Position numbers and translations under genes: made by a program. DNA of 55,121 nt. Source: Spirochaetaceae bacterium (GTDB lineage Bacteria > Spirochaetota > Spirochaetia > DSM-27196 > SKKC01). The notes under the pieces are model-generated. The model was given only the letters and a program-made list of their open reading frames with translations. It did not search any database and was not told the DNA's origin. Shown here piece by piece: positions 41,416 through 49,882 of this stretch (position 1 is the stretch's first letter; the number at the start of each line of letters is the position of its first letter). The stretch lies in NCBI GenBank assembly GCA_007694005.1, contig RECN01000056.1:1-55121 (forward strand). The letters are read 5' to 3'.

Positions 41416-42351
41416 ATGGACAACGTCACAAAAACATGGATAGAATTCGCGTACATGCTCTCTTCGAAACGAGCCGAAAAACGGGATGGGTTTCCACAGG
41501 AGACTTTGTACGTTTTGCCACGAAACCACCTCCGACGAGTGCGGGCTAATCCGGCGCTGCACGGTCTGACCGTGACTGACGCCGGGAAGTTTCCTCGTGC
41601 CCGCCTCCACCTGCGCCGACGTGAAAACGGCTGCGACGAGCACGTCTTCATGTTGTATGTACATGGAGCTGGTTTCGTTTCCGTACCTGATGTGGAGGTC
41701 GAAGTGCACAGCGGAGAGGCAATAACCGTACCGGCCGGGGTTCCGCATGAATATGGATCGCGACCGGATAATCCATGGACAATATACTGGATGCACGTGA
41801 CGGGTGATTTTGTGCCCGTGTATGTTCCTCGATCAGACACTGCCCGAACCGTAAGCGTCCCGGAAGCCAAGATCTCGTTTCTGGTGTCTCTGTTCGAAAA
41901 TCTCTTTTCGGTGCTCTCCCGGGGAACCTCCGAACCGTACCTTCTCACCGCAACGTCAGCCGCAGAACTGATCCTCGGTACGGTGTACCTGGATAATCAG
42001 GGCCAGGCCGGAGTCATTGCCGGTGGTGGAGCCCAGGAGATAGAGAACCTTATATCGTTCATTCAGGACCATCTCTCCGAACGAATAACCCTGGACATAC
42101 TCAAATCACGCTCGCATCTGAGTGTATCCCGCATTTCCCAGCTCTTTCGCGAAATGACCGGACACGCTCCCATCGAGTTTATACAGCACCAGCGTGTTCA
42201 AAGGGCGTGCTACTATCTTGACGCGACCAACGACTCAGTCGGTCAGATCGCCTCGACGGTCGGGTTTGAGGATCAGTTCTACTTCTCTCGCGTATTCCGC
42301 CGGGTCACCGGTGTTTCGCCTCGAGAGTATCGTAAACGCATCAGAAACTGA
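41416..42351 (+). CDS. AraC-family transcriptional regulator (cupin plus AraC domain)
   Basis: A 311-residue regulator with a cupin sensing domain in the first third (HVFMLYVHGAGFVSVPD, then EAITVPAGVPHEYGS) and a C-terminal AraC DNA-binding domain (ITLDILKSRSHLSVSRISQLF, then GQIASTVGFEDQFYFSRVFR). The ATG at 41416 is chosen over a TTG two codons earlier. It lies between the divergent DUF5107 gene and the sugar ABC operon, and could regulate both. Arabinose- or galactoside-type sugars are typical ligands, but the real one cannot be read here. Confidence 0.9.
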   Translation: MDNVTKTWIEFAYMLSSKRAEKRDGFPQETLYVLPRNHLRRVRANPALHGLTVTDAGKFPRARLHLRRRENGCDEHVFMLYVHGAGFVSVPDVEVEVHSGEAITVPAGVPHEYGSRPDNPWTIYWMHVTGDFVPVYVPRSDTARTVSVPEAKISFLVSLFENLFSVLSRGTSEPYLLTATSAAELILGTVYLDNQGQAGVIAGGGAQEIENLISFIQDHLSERITLDILKSRSHLSVSRISQLFREMTGHAPIEFIQHQRVQRACYYLDATNDSVGQIASTVGFEDQFYFSRVFRRVTGVSPREYRKRIRN

Positions 42352-42427
42352 CGTGGCTACGATTGTTCGAGGCAGCGAAACTCACGATGCGTTGCGAAGA
42401 TCGTCCATTATTTTGTGATCGACTCCA

Positions 42428-42446
42428 TGTTCATACGTGTAGAACA
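42428..42446. promoter_or_regulatory. Inverted repeat TGTTC-N9-GAACA upstream of the sugar ABC operon
   Basis: In the 133-base gap 42352-42484, the arms TGTTC (42428-42432) and GAACA (42442-42446) flank nine bases. The site lies about 40 bases upstream of the binding-protein ATG and may be an operator. No confident -35/-10 pair was found. Confidence 0.25.
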
Positions 42447-42484
42447 GACATAGCCTGATCAGACATTGTTCCAAGGAGTAGGTT

Positions 42485-43810
42485 ATGAAAGAGAAAAGAG
42501 TGCATGCTCGCAGACGGCGTTTGTTGGCCCCGATCCTGATCGTATTCACGATCGTGCTTTTTTTATCGGCGTGTGGCGACCGCAGCACCGAGGTTGAAGG
42601 CGAAGTGACAATCCGGATGTGGACACACGATGCCCTCTATGTTCAGTTCTTCCAGAAGCGGATCGACGCAATGAACGCAAGCAATCCGGATCTCACTATT
42701 GTGCTTGATGCACAGGAGATGCCCGATCCGATTGTTTCCTTCGTGTCGGCAACCGTCGCAGGCGAACAGTTGCCTGACTTTATCGGGGTTGAGCAGGGAG
42801 ATTTTCCGATTCTTATGGAAGATGGTGTGGTGGAAGACGTGCTCGTAGATCTTACCGACCGCATTGGCGACAGGTTTAGCGATTTCGTCGAAGGCCGGTG
42901 GGCACTGTACACGTACAACGACCGCATCTATGGCGTTGAGAGTGCTCTGAGTGCAGTCGCGTATTATCACCAGCCGGAAATATTCGAGTCACGCGGGTTA
43001 TCGGTTCCGACGACATGGAATGAGTTTGTCGATGTTGGGGAAGTACTCGGTGCCGAAGGTGTATCAATCGGTGTTGCCGACAACATGGCAGATGGTCTAT
43101 TCGGAATGATGTACCTGCAACGCGGTGGCCAGTTTTTTGACGAGAATGGCGAACTGGTCTTCGGTCAAGGCGATAATCGGCGCTATGCGAAAGAAGTCCT
43201 TGAGATCATACGTAGCCTCGTCGATTCGGGTGCATTGTACATTGTCTATGGTGATGAGTTCTGGGGATCAACGATCCCGACTGCATTCAGCCAGGGGCGA
43301 CTTGCCGGGATCATAATGCCTGACTGGTATAATACGTCACTACTCCAGCCTGGTGTGGAGGATATGGCGGGGCAGTGGCGACTGGCGCCAATGCCGCTAT
43401 GGGACGATCCTGATGCACACACTACCAGTGTATGGGGAGGCACGGGGTTTGCCATTACACAGGCATCTGATCACCAGGACCTGGTGTGGGAAATCCTCGA
43501 GGACGGCTATCTTACGCTTGATGGTCAGCTGGACCGGTACGCGACGATAGGGTTTTTCCCGACCATGTATGAAGCTCTGGAACATCCTGATGTAGTCGAT
43601 GTAGAGCACGAGTTTTACGGTGGGCAACGAATTGGAAGAGTTATCTCAGATGTCGCGCTGGATACACCACCGTTGTGGCAGAGTCCAGCCCGAGCATCGT
43701 TTAACTCCGCGCTCGGTGATATGTTAGCACCGTTTATCGACGGAGATATTGACGCCGAAACCTTCATTGATCGTGTCGTCGAGATAACAGAAGCCGACGC
43801 GGGACTGTAA
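42485..43810 (+). CDS. Sugar ABC transporter substrate-binding lipoprotein (SBP family 1)
   Basis: A 441-residue binding protein of family 1. The N-terminus has a basic start, a hydrophobic segment and a true lipobox (LSAC, then GDRST), so it is a lipoprotein, unlike the other two binding proteins in the window. AAGGAG precedes the ATG at 42485. The core is typical (VTIRMWTHDALYVQFF, then DFIGVEQGDFPILMEDG). It works with the MalF/MalG-type permeases downstream and is separated from them by a stem-loop. The sugar is unknown; the GH2 enzyme at the operon end suggests a beta-galactoside- or glucuronide-like oligosaccharide. Confidence 0.92.
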   Translation: MKEKRVHARRRRLLAPILIVFTIVLFLSACGDRSTEVEGEVTIRMWTHDALYVQFFQKRIDAMNASNPDLTIVLDAQEMPDPIVSFVSATVAGEQLPDFIGVEQGDFPILMEDGVVEDVLVDLTDRIGDRFSDFVEGRWALYTYNDRIYGVESALSAVAYYHQPEIFESRGLSVPTTWNEFVDVGEVLGAEGVSIGVADNMADGLFGMMYLQRGGQFFDENGELVFGQGDNRRYAKEVLEIIRSLVDSGALYIVYGDEFWGSTIPTAFSQGRLAGIIMPDWYNTSLLQPGVEDMAGQWRLAPMPLWDDPDAHTTSVWGGTGFAITQASDHQDLVWEILEDGYLTLDGQLDRYATIGFFPTMYEALEHPDVVDVEHEFYGGQRIGRVISDVALDTPPLWQSPARASFNSALGDMLAPFIDGDIDAETFIDRVVEITEADAGL

Positions 43811-43839
43811 GGACCGTGCGGGGCTTATTCCCTTGGACG

Positions 43840-43867
43840 GACCACGCGGGCATGCGCCCTCGTGGTC
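43840..43867 (+). promoter_or_regulatory. Intercistronic stem-loop between binding-protein and permease genes
   Basis: GACCACGCGGGC and GCCCTCGTGGTC pair at 11 of 12 positions around an ATGC loop. GGACG (43835-43839) and CGTCC (43873-43877) extend the stem past a bulge. There is no T-tract. It is the third binding-protein/permease junction in the window with such a structure. Confidence 0.6.
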
Positions 43868-43904
43868 CCGTTCGTCCAGATTCCAGTAAGTGGAAGGTAA
43901 CGCG

Positions 43905-44801
43905 ATGAAGAGATCAAGACCTCCTGTCGCTCGAAGGCCGTGGATCGGCATGACACCTTACGGGTTTATAGCCCCGGCGTATTTGCTGTTTTTTACATTT
44001 ATGCTCGGTCCGGCGGTTTTCGCCATCATAATCAGCTTCTTCCGTTGGGGAGGACTTCGTCCGCCCGAATTTATCGGACTGGCGAACTATGAACGGATTC
44101 TTGGCGACGAGGTATTCTGGATCTCTGTTCGGAATACGGCAATCTACTCGGCAACCAGCATCTTCATCGTGGTTCCACTCGCGCTCTTTCTTGCGGTCGC
44201 GCTGAACTCTCCCAGTCTTCGTTTCAGGAACATGTGGAGAGCAATCTATTTCGCACCAATTGTGACCTCAACCGTAGCGATCTCTCAGAGTTTTCTTATG
44301 TTATTCAGCCGTGAGTTTGGACTGATCAATCTGACGCTTGCACGGTTCGGTATCGCATCTATCGACTGGCTGGGCTCACGCACTCTTGCAATCATCCCGG
44401 TCATTGTTGTGATCATCTGGCGTTGGACGGGTCTGACCTCAATCTACTTCCTCGCAGGTCTTCAGGGGATTCCTGTTGAATTGTACGATGCCGCACATGT
44501 TGACGGTGCCGGGCGTTTTCGTAGTTTCTGGAGTATCACACTTCCACAACTGAGACCGATGTCGCTATTCGTGAGCGTGATAGTGCTCATAGGCTCGTTG
44601 CAGATATTTGATGAGCCACAAGTTCTTACCGGTGGAGGGCCGTCGAACGCGACGCGAAGTGTCGTGCAGTATCTTTACCTGCGGGGTATTACTCAGTTTC
44701 GTCTCGGGTATGGAGCGACAATCGGGTTCATACTCTTTATTTCCATCTTTGTTCTGTCCCTCGTACAGATGGGGGCATTCCGCGGCAAGACGCGGGATTA
44801 G
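43905..44801 (+). CDS. Sugar ABC transporter permease, MalF/UgpA type
   Basis: A 298-residue membrane permease with six predicted segments and the MalF-type loop (LYDAAHVDGAGRFRSFWSITLPQL). GGAAGG precedes the ATG at 43905. The LTGGGPSNATRSVVQYLYLRG stretch near the end is a common feature of this family. It forms a heterodimer with the permease that follows 12 bases downstream. Confidence 0.94.
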   Translation: MKRSRPPVARRPWIGMTPYGFIAPAYLLFFTFMLGPAVFAIIISFFRWGGLRPPEFIGLANYERILGDEVFWISVRNTAIYSATSIFIVVPLALFLAVALNSPSLRFRNMWRAIYFAPIVTSTVAISQSFLMLFSREFGLINLTLARFGIASIDWLGSRTLAIIPVIVVIIWRWTGLTSIYFLAGLQGIPVELYDAAHVDGAGRFRSFWSITLPQLRPMSLFVSVIVLIGSLQIFDEPQVLTGGGPSNATRSVVQYLYLRGITQFRLGYGATIGFILFISIFVLSLVQMGAFRGKTRD

Positions 44802-44813
44802 GAGTCGTCGTAT

Positions 44814-45674
44814 ATGATAGCCCAAAGACGCAGTCGGTTACGGTCGTTCCGAACGCTTCTGGCCGATATTTCTATCAATGGAGCGGTCGCAATCGGAGGA
44901 GTATTCATGGTGATACCATTTGTCTGGATGATTACCGCGTCCTTCAAGACGACAACTGAGATTTTTCGACCCGCGACCATTCTTCCCGCGAGCCTGAACC
45001 TCGAAAACTACATTCGCCTCTTTACGCAATGGCCGTTTGCGGAGTGGTTCGTCAACAGCCTGCTCGTTGCAGGGAGCACTACTATCGCTGTCCTGTTGTT
45101 CTGCAGTATGGCTGGCTTCGCATTCTCCAAGTACCGCTTTCGGGGCAGAACACCGCTTTTCTTCGGATTGCTTGGGTCGGCAATGATTCCGTTTCCTATT
45201 CTTGTTATTCCCCTGTTCGTGATCGTCAGTAATCTCGGGTGGACAAACTCTCTTGTCGCTCTCGTCGTACCTTTCGTCGCTCCGGCGATCGGAATCTTTC
45301 TGATGCGCCAGTACATGGAGTATGTTCCTACAGAACTACTCGATGCCCCGCGAATTGATGGTGCGGGCGAGCTTCGAATCTATCTGCAGATCGTTCTTCC
45401 GACAGTCAGGCCCGGTCTCGCGACGCTCGCGATCATTACGTTTATCAACAGTTGGAACAATTTTCTGTGGCCCCTTGTTGTAATTCGTCGTGAAGCATCG
45501 ATGACCTTGCCGGTTGGTATGGCTAACATGCTGACCGCCGTGTCGGCCGGTTCGGCCCGGCCGTACGGCCCTGCTATGGCCGCGGCGACACTGGTATCCA
45601 TTCCTACGATCGTCGTCTTCCTGCTCGTGCAACGGTACTACATTGCTGGCATCGCCGAAGGCGCCGGGAAATAG
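44814..45674 (+). CDS. Sugar ABC transporter permease, MalG/UgpE type
   Basis: A 286-residue permease with the MalG loop (LLDAPRIDGAGELRIYLQIVLPTV) and a C-terminus of the family kind (LLVQRYYIAGIAEGAGK). AGGAG precedes the ATG at 44814. The usual EAA alanines read DAP rather than EAA, a mild variation. No ATPase gene is in this operon, so a shared MsmK/UgpC-like ATPase elsewhere is presumed. The GH2 gene follows after 63 bases. Confidence 0.94.
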   Translation: MIAQRRSRLRSFRTLLADISINGAVAIGGVFMVIPFVWMITASFKTTTEIFRPATILPASLNLENYIRLFTQWPFAEWFVNSLLVAGSTTIAVLLFCSMAGFAFSKYRFRGRTPLFFGLLGSAMIPFPILVIPLFVIVSNLGWTNSLVALVVPFVAPAIGIFLMRQYMEYVPTELLDAPRIDGAGELRIYLQIVLPTVRPGLATLAIITFINSWNNFLWPLVVIRREASMTLPVGMANMLTAVSAGSARPYGPAMAAATLVSIPTIVVFLLVQRYYIAGIAEGAGK

Positions 45675-45737
45675 TTGTGGCTTCGCGGCGCCGCACTGTC
45701 GACGACGGATTACAGCAATACAGAAAGGATCAGACCT

Positions 45738-48575
45738 ATGCGAACATCATCAAAACGGACACGTATTAATCTGAACGGGACGTGGAAAGCCGTGCTCGAC
45801 CCCGAAGACCAAGGGCGTGACGCGCGATGGTTCCTTGGTACCGCCGGTGCCGAGGAGCATATGGTCGAGCTGCCCGGTGCCATACAAAACCAGGGGATAG
45901 GCGAACCGCCAGGGCCTTCGACCCACTGGATCGGAAGTGAGTTCGGGCGGGAGTACTTCGAAGATCCCCGGTACGAACCATATCGACACGCGGAGTCGTA
46001 CAAGTATCCGTACTGGTTGCAACCGGACCGTCGTTACATAGGCGCAGTCTGGTACACGAGAGAGTTCACGGTACCGTCCGAGCTGGAAGGGAAGGAGCTT
46101 CGGCTCATCCTCGAACGACCTCATTGGGAGACGACCGTCTGGGTCGACGGGAAGTGTCTTGGAAGCGACGACAGCTTGTCTACCCCGCATTGCTACGAGC
46201 TCGGAAGCGGATTTGCGGCGGGTTCCCACGTACTTGCAGTTCGTGTCGATAACAGCATGATTTACGAGGTTGGCCCGAACGCACACAGTGTGTCCGACCA
46301 TACCCAGGGAAACTGGAACGGCATAATCGGTGACATATCCATTGAGGCGCACGACTCGGTGTGGATAGAGTCGATCAACCTGGCTTCGAATCTGCGGAAC
46401 CGTTCGCTGCTGGTCCGAGCAACGATTCGAAACGCTGGAGTTTCGATGGTCGATGCCGGCGTGTGCGTAACTTCGCCTGCGGCAACTCGGGCAGACGCTG
46501 TGGCCTCTGAAAGCCCGCAGCCGACTGTGACCTCGGACACACATGCACTCACGATCCGTCCGCACGCATCAGCAGACGTTTTTCATGAACTCGTGCTCGA
46601 CCCGGAATGTGCGTATTGGGACGAGTTCAATCCCAACACCTTCGAGGTTTCAGTGTCGTTGTCGGATATCTCCGGCGGTGCTGCCTTTGCCGACACCTGC
46701 TCGCTCTCTACTGGCTTACGCGAGATCTCCACCGAAGGCAGGCAACTAAGGGTAAATGGTAACCGTTGTTTCCTCCGGGGAACCCTCGAGTGCTGTGTCT
46801 TTCCGCTGACCGGCTATCCACCAACCGATCTCGCCCATTGGATGAAGGTGATGGGGCGCGTGCAGGAATTCGGGTTGAACCACGTACGCTTTCATTCGTG
46901 GTGCCCACCGGAGGCCGCGTTTGCCGCAGCAGACTCCCTCGGAGTGTACCTGCAGGTTGAAGCGCCTGTCTGGGCGAATCAGGGCGCGTCGGTAGGTCAT
47001 GACGATCGATTCAGCGACTGGCATTTCCGGGAAAGCGAACGTATTATCAGCGAGTTCGGTCATCATCCTTCGTTTGTAATGATGACCGCAGGTAATGAGC
47101 CGTCGGGTCGAATCGATGAGTATCTTGCCCTGTGGGTGTCATACTGGAAGGAACGTGACGGCGGTCGACTGTTCTCAAGCGGTGCCGGATGGCCGGCAAT
47201 TCCCGAAAACGATTACCATAACGTACCCGAACCGCGCGTGCAGGCCTGGGGGCAGGGTCTTTCCTCACGGATAAACGGGAGCCCGCCCGAAACCGTAAGC
47301 GACTATGATGCCTATGTGGCGGCGCAGGATCGAGTCGTCGTGAGCCACGAAATCGGGCAGTGGTGTGTATTCCCGGACTTTCATGAAATGGCAAAGTACA
47401 CCGGTCCACTCAAACCCCGTAATTTCGAAATCTTTCGTGAACTTCTGGAGTCGAATGGACTCGGTGAGGATGCTGATCGCTTCCACTATGCGTCGGGGAA
47501 GCTGCAAGTTCTGTGTTACAAGGAAGAGATCGAATCGGCGCTCCGGACACACAACTTCGGTGGCTTTCAGCTTCTCGGATTGAACGACTTCCCCGGTCAG
47601 GGTACCGCACTGGTTGGGGTTCTCGATCCATTCTGGGACCCGAAAACCTACGTCAGCGCCGAGATGTTTCGTTCGTTCTGTGGCCCGACTGTCCCGCTTC
47701 TTCGCCTGTCGAGGCGATACTACCGCAGCAGTGACGTCCTCTCCGGTACGGTTGAGGTATCGCATTTTGGCGGGTACCGACCCGTGGTGCGCGAGATACA
47801 CTGGAGCGTCCTTGACGATACCGGTACACCGGTACGGTCCGGAACGCTGCAGTTGCAAAGGCGGCTTGAACGGGGACTCGACCGCGTCGGTGCGCTCAAC
47901 GTCCCGCTCGCCGGACTTGCAGCTCCGGCCCGGTACGAGGTTGAAGTCTCGGTTCCTGAACACGAATCGCGCAATACCTGGGACGTCTGGGTGTATCCCG
48001 AGCCGGAGCCGGCTTCGGATGATCCTGACGGCACCGACGGACCCCTCGTCGTGACCGTGCTTGATCAGGATGTCCTTGAAAAACTTGCGCAGGGGGCATC
48101 GATTCTCTATGTACCGACACGCGATCAGATGCGATCCGATATCGCCGTCGGTTTTTCGACGGTGTTCTGGAACACCGCATGGACCGGCGGGCAGGCTCCC
48201 CACACGCTCGGCATTGTGTGCGACCCCGAACACGCAGCTCTTGCGGAGTTTCCAACCGAATGGCACTCGAACTGGCAGTGGTGGGAACTCATGCAAAATG
48301 CAGGGGCATTTGTGCTCGACGGGTTTACGACCGAGCTCAAACCGATCGTATCTGCAGTCGACACCTGGTTTCGCAGCCACCGGCTATGCCTCCTGTTCGA
48401 GGCTCGCGTAGGCCGTGGCAGACTTATCGCTTCGTCGATGGATATCGTCACCGACCTCGATAACCGTATAGTCGCCCGGCAGCTCCGGACGAGTGTCGAT
48501 CGGTACATGGCCGGTCCGGCGTTCGACCCGACCGTCACCCTGGAGGCTTCGGCCGTGCCGAGACTTCTGGATTAA
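45738..48575 (+). CDS. GH2-family glycoside hydrolase (beta-galactosidase/beta-glucuronidase-like)
   Basis: A 945-residue enzyme of GH2. The N-terminal sugar-binding domain (RINLNGTWKAVLDP, then GAVWYTREFTVPSEL) and immunoglobulin-like domain precede the TIM barrel. The acid/base is Glu454 (TAGNEPSG) and the nucleophile is Glu538 (SHEIGQWCVF). The C-terminal 200 residues are extra domains. I use the ATG at 45738 with AAAGGAT upstream. No signal peptide is visible, so it cleaves imported oligosaccharides in the cytoplasm. Beta-galactosidase, glucuronidase and mannosidase activities all occur in this family and cannot be told apart here. It ends the sugar ABC operon. Confidence 0.9.
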   Translation: MRTSSKRTRINLNGTWKAVLDPEDQGRDARWFLGTAGAEEHMVELPGAIQNQGIGEPPGPSTHWIGSEFGREYFEDPRYEPYRHAESYKYPYWLQPDRRYIGAVWYTREFTVPSELEGKELRLILERPHWETTVWVDGKCLGSDDSLSTPHCYELGSGFAAGSHVLAVRVDNSMIYEVGPNAHSVSDHTQGNWNGIIGDISIEAHDSVWIESINLASNLRNRSLLVRATIRNAGVSMVDAGVCVTSPAATRADAVASESPQPTVTSDTHALTIRPHASADVFHELVLDPECAYWDEFNPNTFEVSVSLSDISGGAAFADTCSLSTGLREISTEGRQLRVNGNRCFLRGTLECCVFPLTGYPPTDLAHWMKVMGRVQEFGLNHVRFHSWCPPEAAFAAADSLGVYLQVEAPVWANQGASVGHDDRFSDWHFRESERIISEFGHHPSFVMMTAGNEPSGRIDEYLALWVSYWKERDGGRLFSSGAGWPAIPENDYHNVPEPRVQAWGQGLSSRINGSPPETVSDYDAYVAAQDRVVVSHEIGQWCVFPDFHEMAKYTGPLKPRNFEIFRELLESNGLGEDADRFHYASGKLQVLCYKEEIESALRTHNFGGFQLLGLNDFPGQGTALVGVLDPFWDPKTYVSAEMFRSFCGPTVPLLRLSRRYYRSSDVLSGTVEVSHFGGYRPVVREIHWSVLDDTGTPVRSGTLQLQRRLERGLDRVGALNVPLAGLAAPARYEVEVSVPEHESRNTWDVWVYPEPEPASDDPDGTDGPLVVTVLDQDVLEKLAQGASILYVPTRDQMRSDIAVGFSTVFWNTAWTGGQAPHTLGIVCDPEHAALAEFPTEWHSNWQWWELMQNAGAFVLDGFTTELKPIVSAVDTWFRSHRLCLLFEARVGRGRLIASSMDIVTDLDNRIVARQLRTSVDRYMAGPAFDPTVTLEASAVPRLLD

Positions 48576-48619
48576 TCGGACAGGCTATTATGTGAGTCGG
48601 TCAGGAAGTACCTGGCTGT

Positions 48620-48865
48620 TCAGGCGAGAGATGTGCTCTCACACCGGCGCACGAACACGACCCCTGCAATCAAAAATACGCCAAGCGCGATGTACACCCC
48701 GGGTGCGTGGGTAAAGGCTGGGCCTATGCCGAGGCTTCCGGCACCGATAATGCCCAGTATGCGGATCGGGGTCGTATCGAACTCCACACTCGCGAAGGTC
48801 ATCAGTACCCAGATCAGCGCGTGCGACACATACATCAGAAGCAGGGTGATGATAAGAAAGGTCAC
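48620..48865 (-). CDS. Small hydrophobic membrane protein, hypothetical
   Basis: An 81-residue frame beginning at a GTG at 48865. It has three hydrophobic segments (TFLIITLLLMYVSHALIWVLM, a central IRILGIIGAGSLGIGPAF and GVYIALGVFLIAGVVFV) and a basic C-terminus. The Shine-Dalgarno is weak. It is 42 bases after the homocysteine-methyltransferase-like gene, so it may belong to that operon. Composition and amphipathy look gene-like, but I do not recognise the family. Confidence 0.45.
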   Translation of the reverse strand: MTFLIITLLLMYVSHALIWVLMTFASVEFDTTPIRILGIIGAGSLGIGPAFTHAPGVYIALGVFLIAGVVFVRRCESTSLA

Positions 48866-48907
48866 GTCCGGCGCGTCGGTGGGGTTTTTATGTTGATGTA
48901 AACGCGT

Positions 48908-49882
48908 TCAGGACCGCAGCGGCCGTAGCGCTTGAATATGCTCCGGTGACAGGCCGCAGCAGCCGCCGATGATCTGCGCGCCGTCTGCGGCCCACTGTGA
49001 CGCGTAGCGCTGAAACTCATCCGGAGGAATAATCGCTTCGAACTGCCACTGCGGCATGCGGAAGTACCCGGAGTCCGGGTAGGCGAGCAGAGGTCCGTCG
49101 TAGGTCTCCTTCAGGATCGCGAGTGCCTCGGCCACGAGGTGCGACGGAGTGTGCATGATGCCCGCTGCCGCGACGTCGTAGTCGTCGAGGATCGTGATGA
49201 GTTCCGCGAAGGGGATGTCCCTGTCGGGCGCGAAACTGAGGAGTGTACCGGTGGAATCGACTGGCCCAGTTGGGCTCAGCGGCCCGGCAGCACCCCGACG
49301 CGCGGAGAATCCGGCCCAGACCGGCAGTCCCGTCGCGAGCGCCGCCTCGAACGCGGCAGGCATGCGCTCCGGGTAATACATCATCTCCAGAAGAATCAGA
49401 TCGCAGCCGCTGTCCTTGAGGAAGGTCGCCATTTCTGTAAAGGCCTCGCGCATGGCTGCTTCAGACGGCGCCCGCGAGAGATCGTGCTGAGCGCTGCCCG
49501 CGACAAACGGGGCCATGTGCGAGATGGCCCCTGCCACAAGCACTTCGTCGCGCCCGCTCGCCTCGCGCGCGCGAAACGCAGCGTCGACAGCGGCCTGGTT
49601 AATCTCCGCGAAGCGATCGCCGTAGCCCGCCGGCTCGAGCATGAGCCTCGACGAGGCGTAGGTGTTCGCGGTAATGACATCGGCCCCGGCAGCGACGTAG
49701 TCGCGGTGCACCTGCTCGAGCAGGTCGCCGCTCTCGGCGGACGCCGGCCCGCACCAGGCACCCGGGTCCATGCGCGCGCCGCGGCGTTGCAGTTCGGTGC
49801 CGGTGCCGCCGTCGAGGATGACAGTTTTTCCGGCTTCGAGGCGTTCGTGCACGGCGGTGTATCTCATGGTGTGTCCGTTCAC
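48908..49882 (-). CDS. Homocysteine S-methyltransferase-family protein with an altered zinc site
   Basis: A 324-residue TIM-barrel protein of the MmuM/BHMT family. The N-terminal ILDGGTGTELQRRG, the central ITANTYASSRLML and the C-terminal Cys308-Cys309 pair (IIGGCCGLSPEHI) are family hallmarks. The third zinc ligand, Cys in the GINC motif of BHMT and MmuM, is replaced: the segment reads GIMHTPSHL, with His244 at that point. A His-Cys-Cys site may still bind zinc, but the methyl donor and acceptor could differ. The GTG at 49882, with GGAG five bases upstream, overlaps the sulfatase stop as GTGA, so the two are co-translated. A role tied to sulfur metabolism of the released sulfate is speculation. 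Confidence 0.82.
   Translation of the reverse strand: MNGHTMRYTAVHERLEAGKTVILDGGTGTELQRRGARMDPGAWCGPASAESGDLLEQVHRDYVAAGADVITANTYASSRLMLEPAGYGDRFAEINQAAVDAAFRAREASGRDEVLVAGAISHMAPFVAGSAQHDLSRAPSEAAMREAFTEMATFLKDSGCDLILLEMMYYPERMPAAFEAALATGLPVWAGFSARRGAAGPLSPTGPVDSTGTLLSFAPDRDIPFAELITILDDYDVAAAGIMHTPSHLVAEALAILKETYDGPLLAYPDSGYFRMPQWQFEAIIPPDEFQRYASQWAADGAQIIGGCCGLSPEHIQALRPLRS

Noticed and set aside
47265-48380. A 371-codon minus-strand open frame within the GH2 gene
   Set aside because: It is opposite a gene with intact catalytic residues; the open frame results from high GC.
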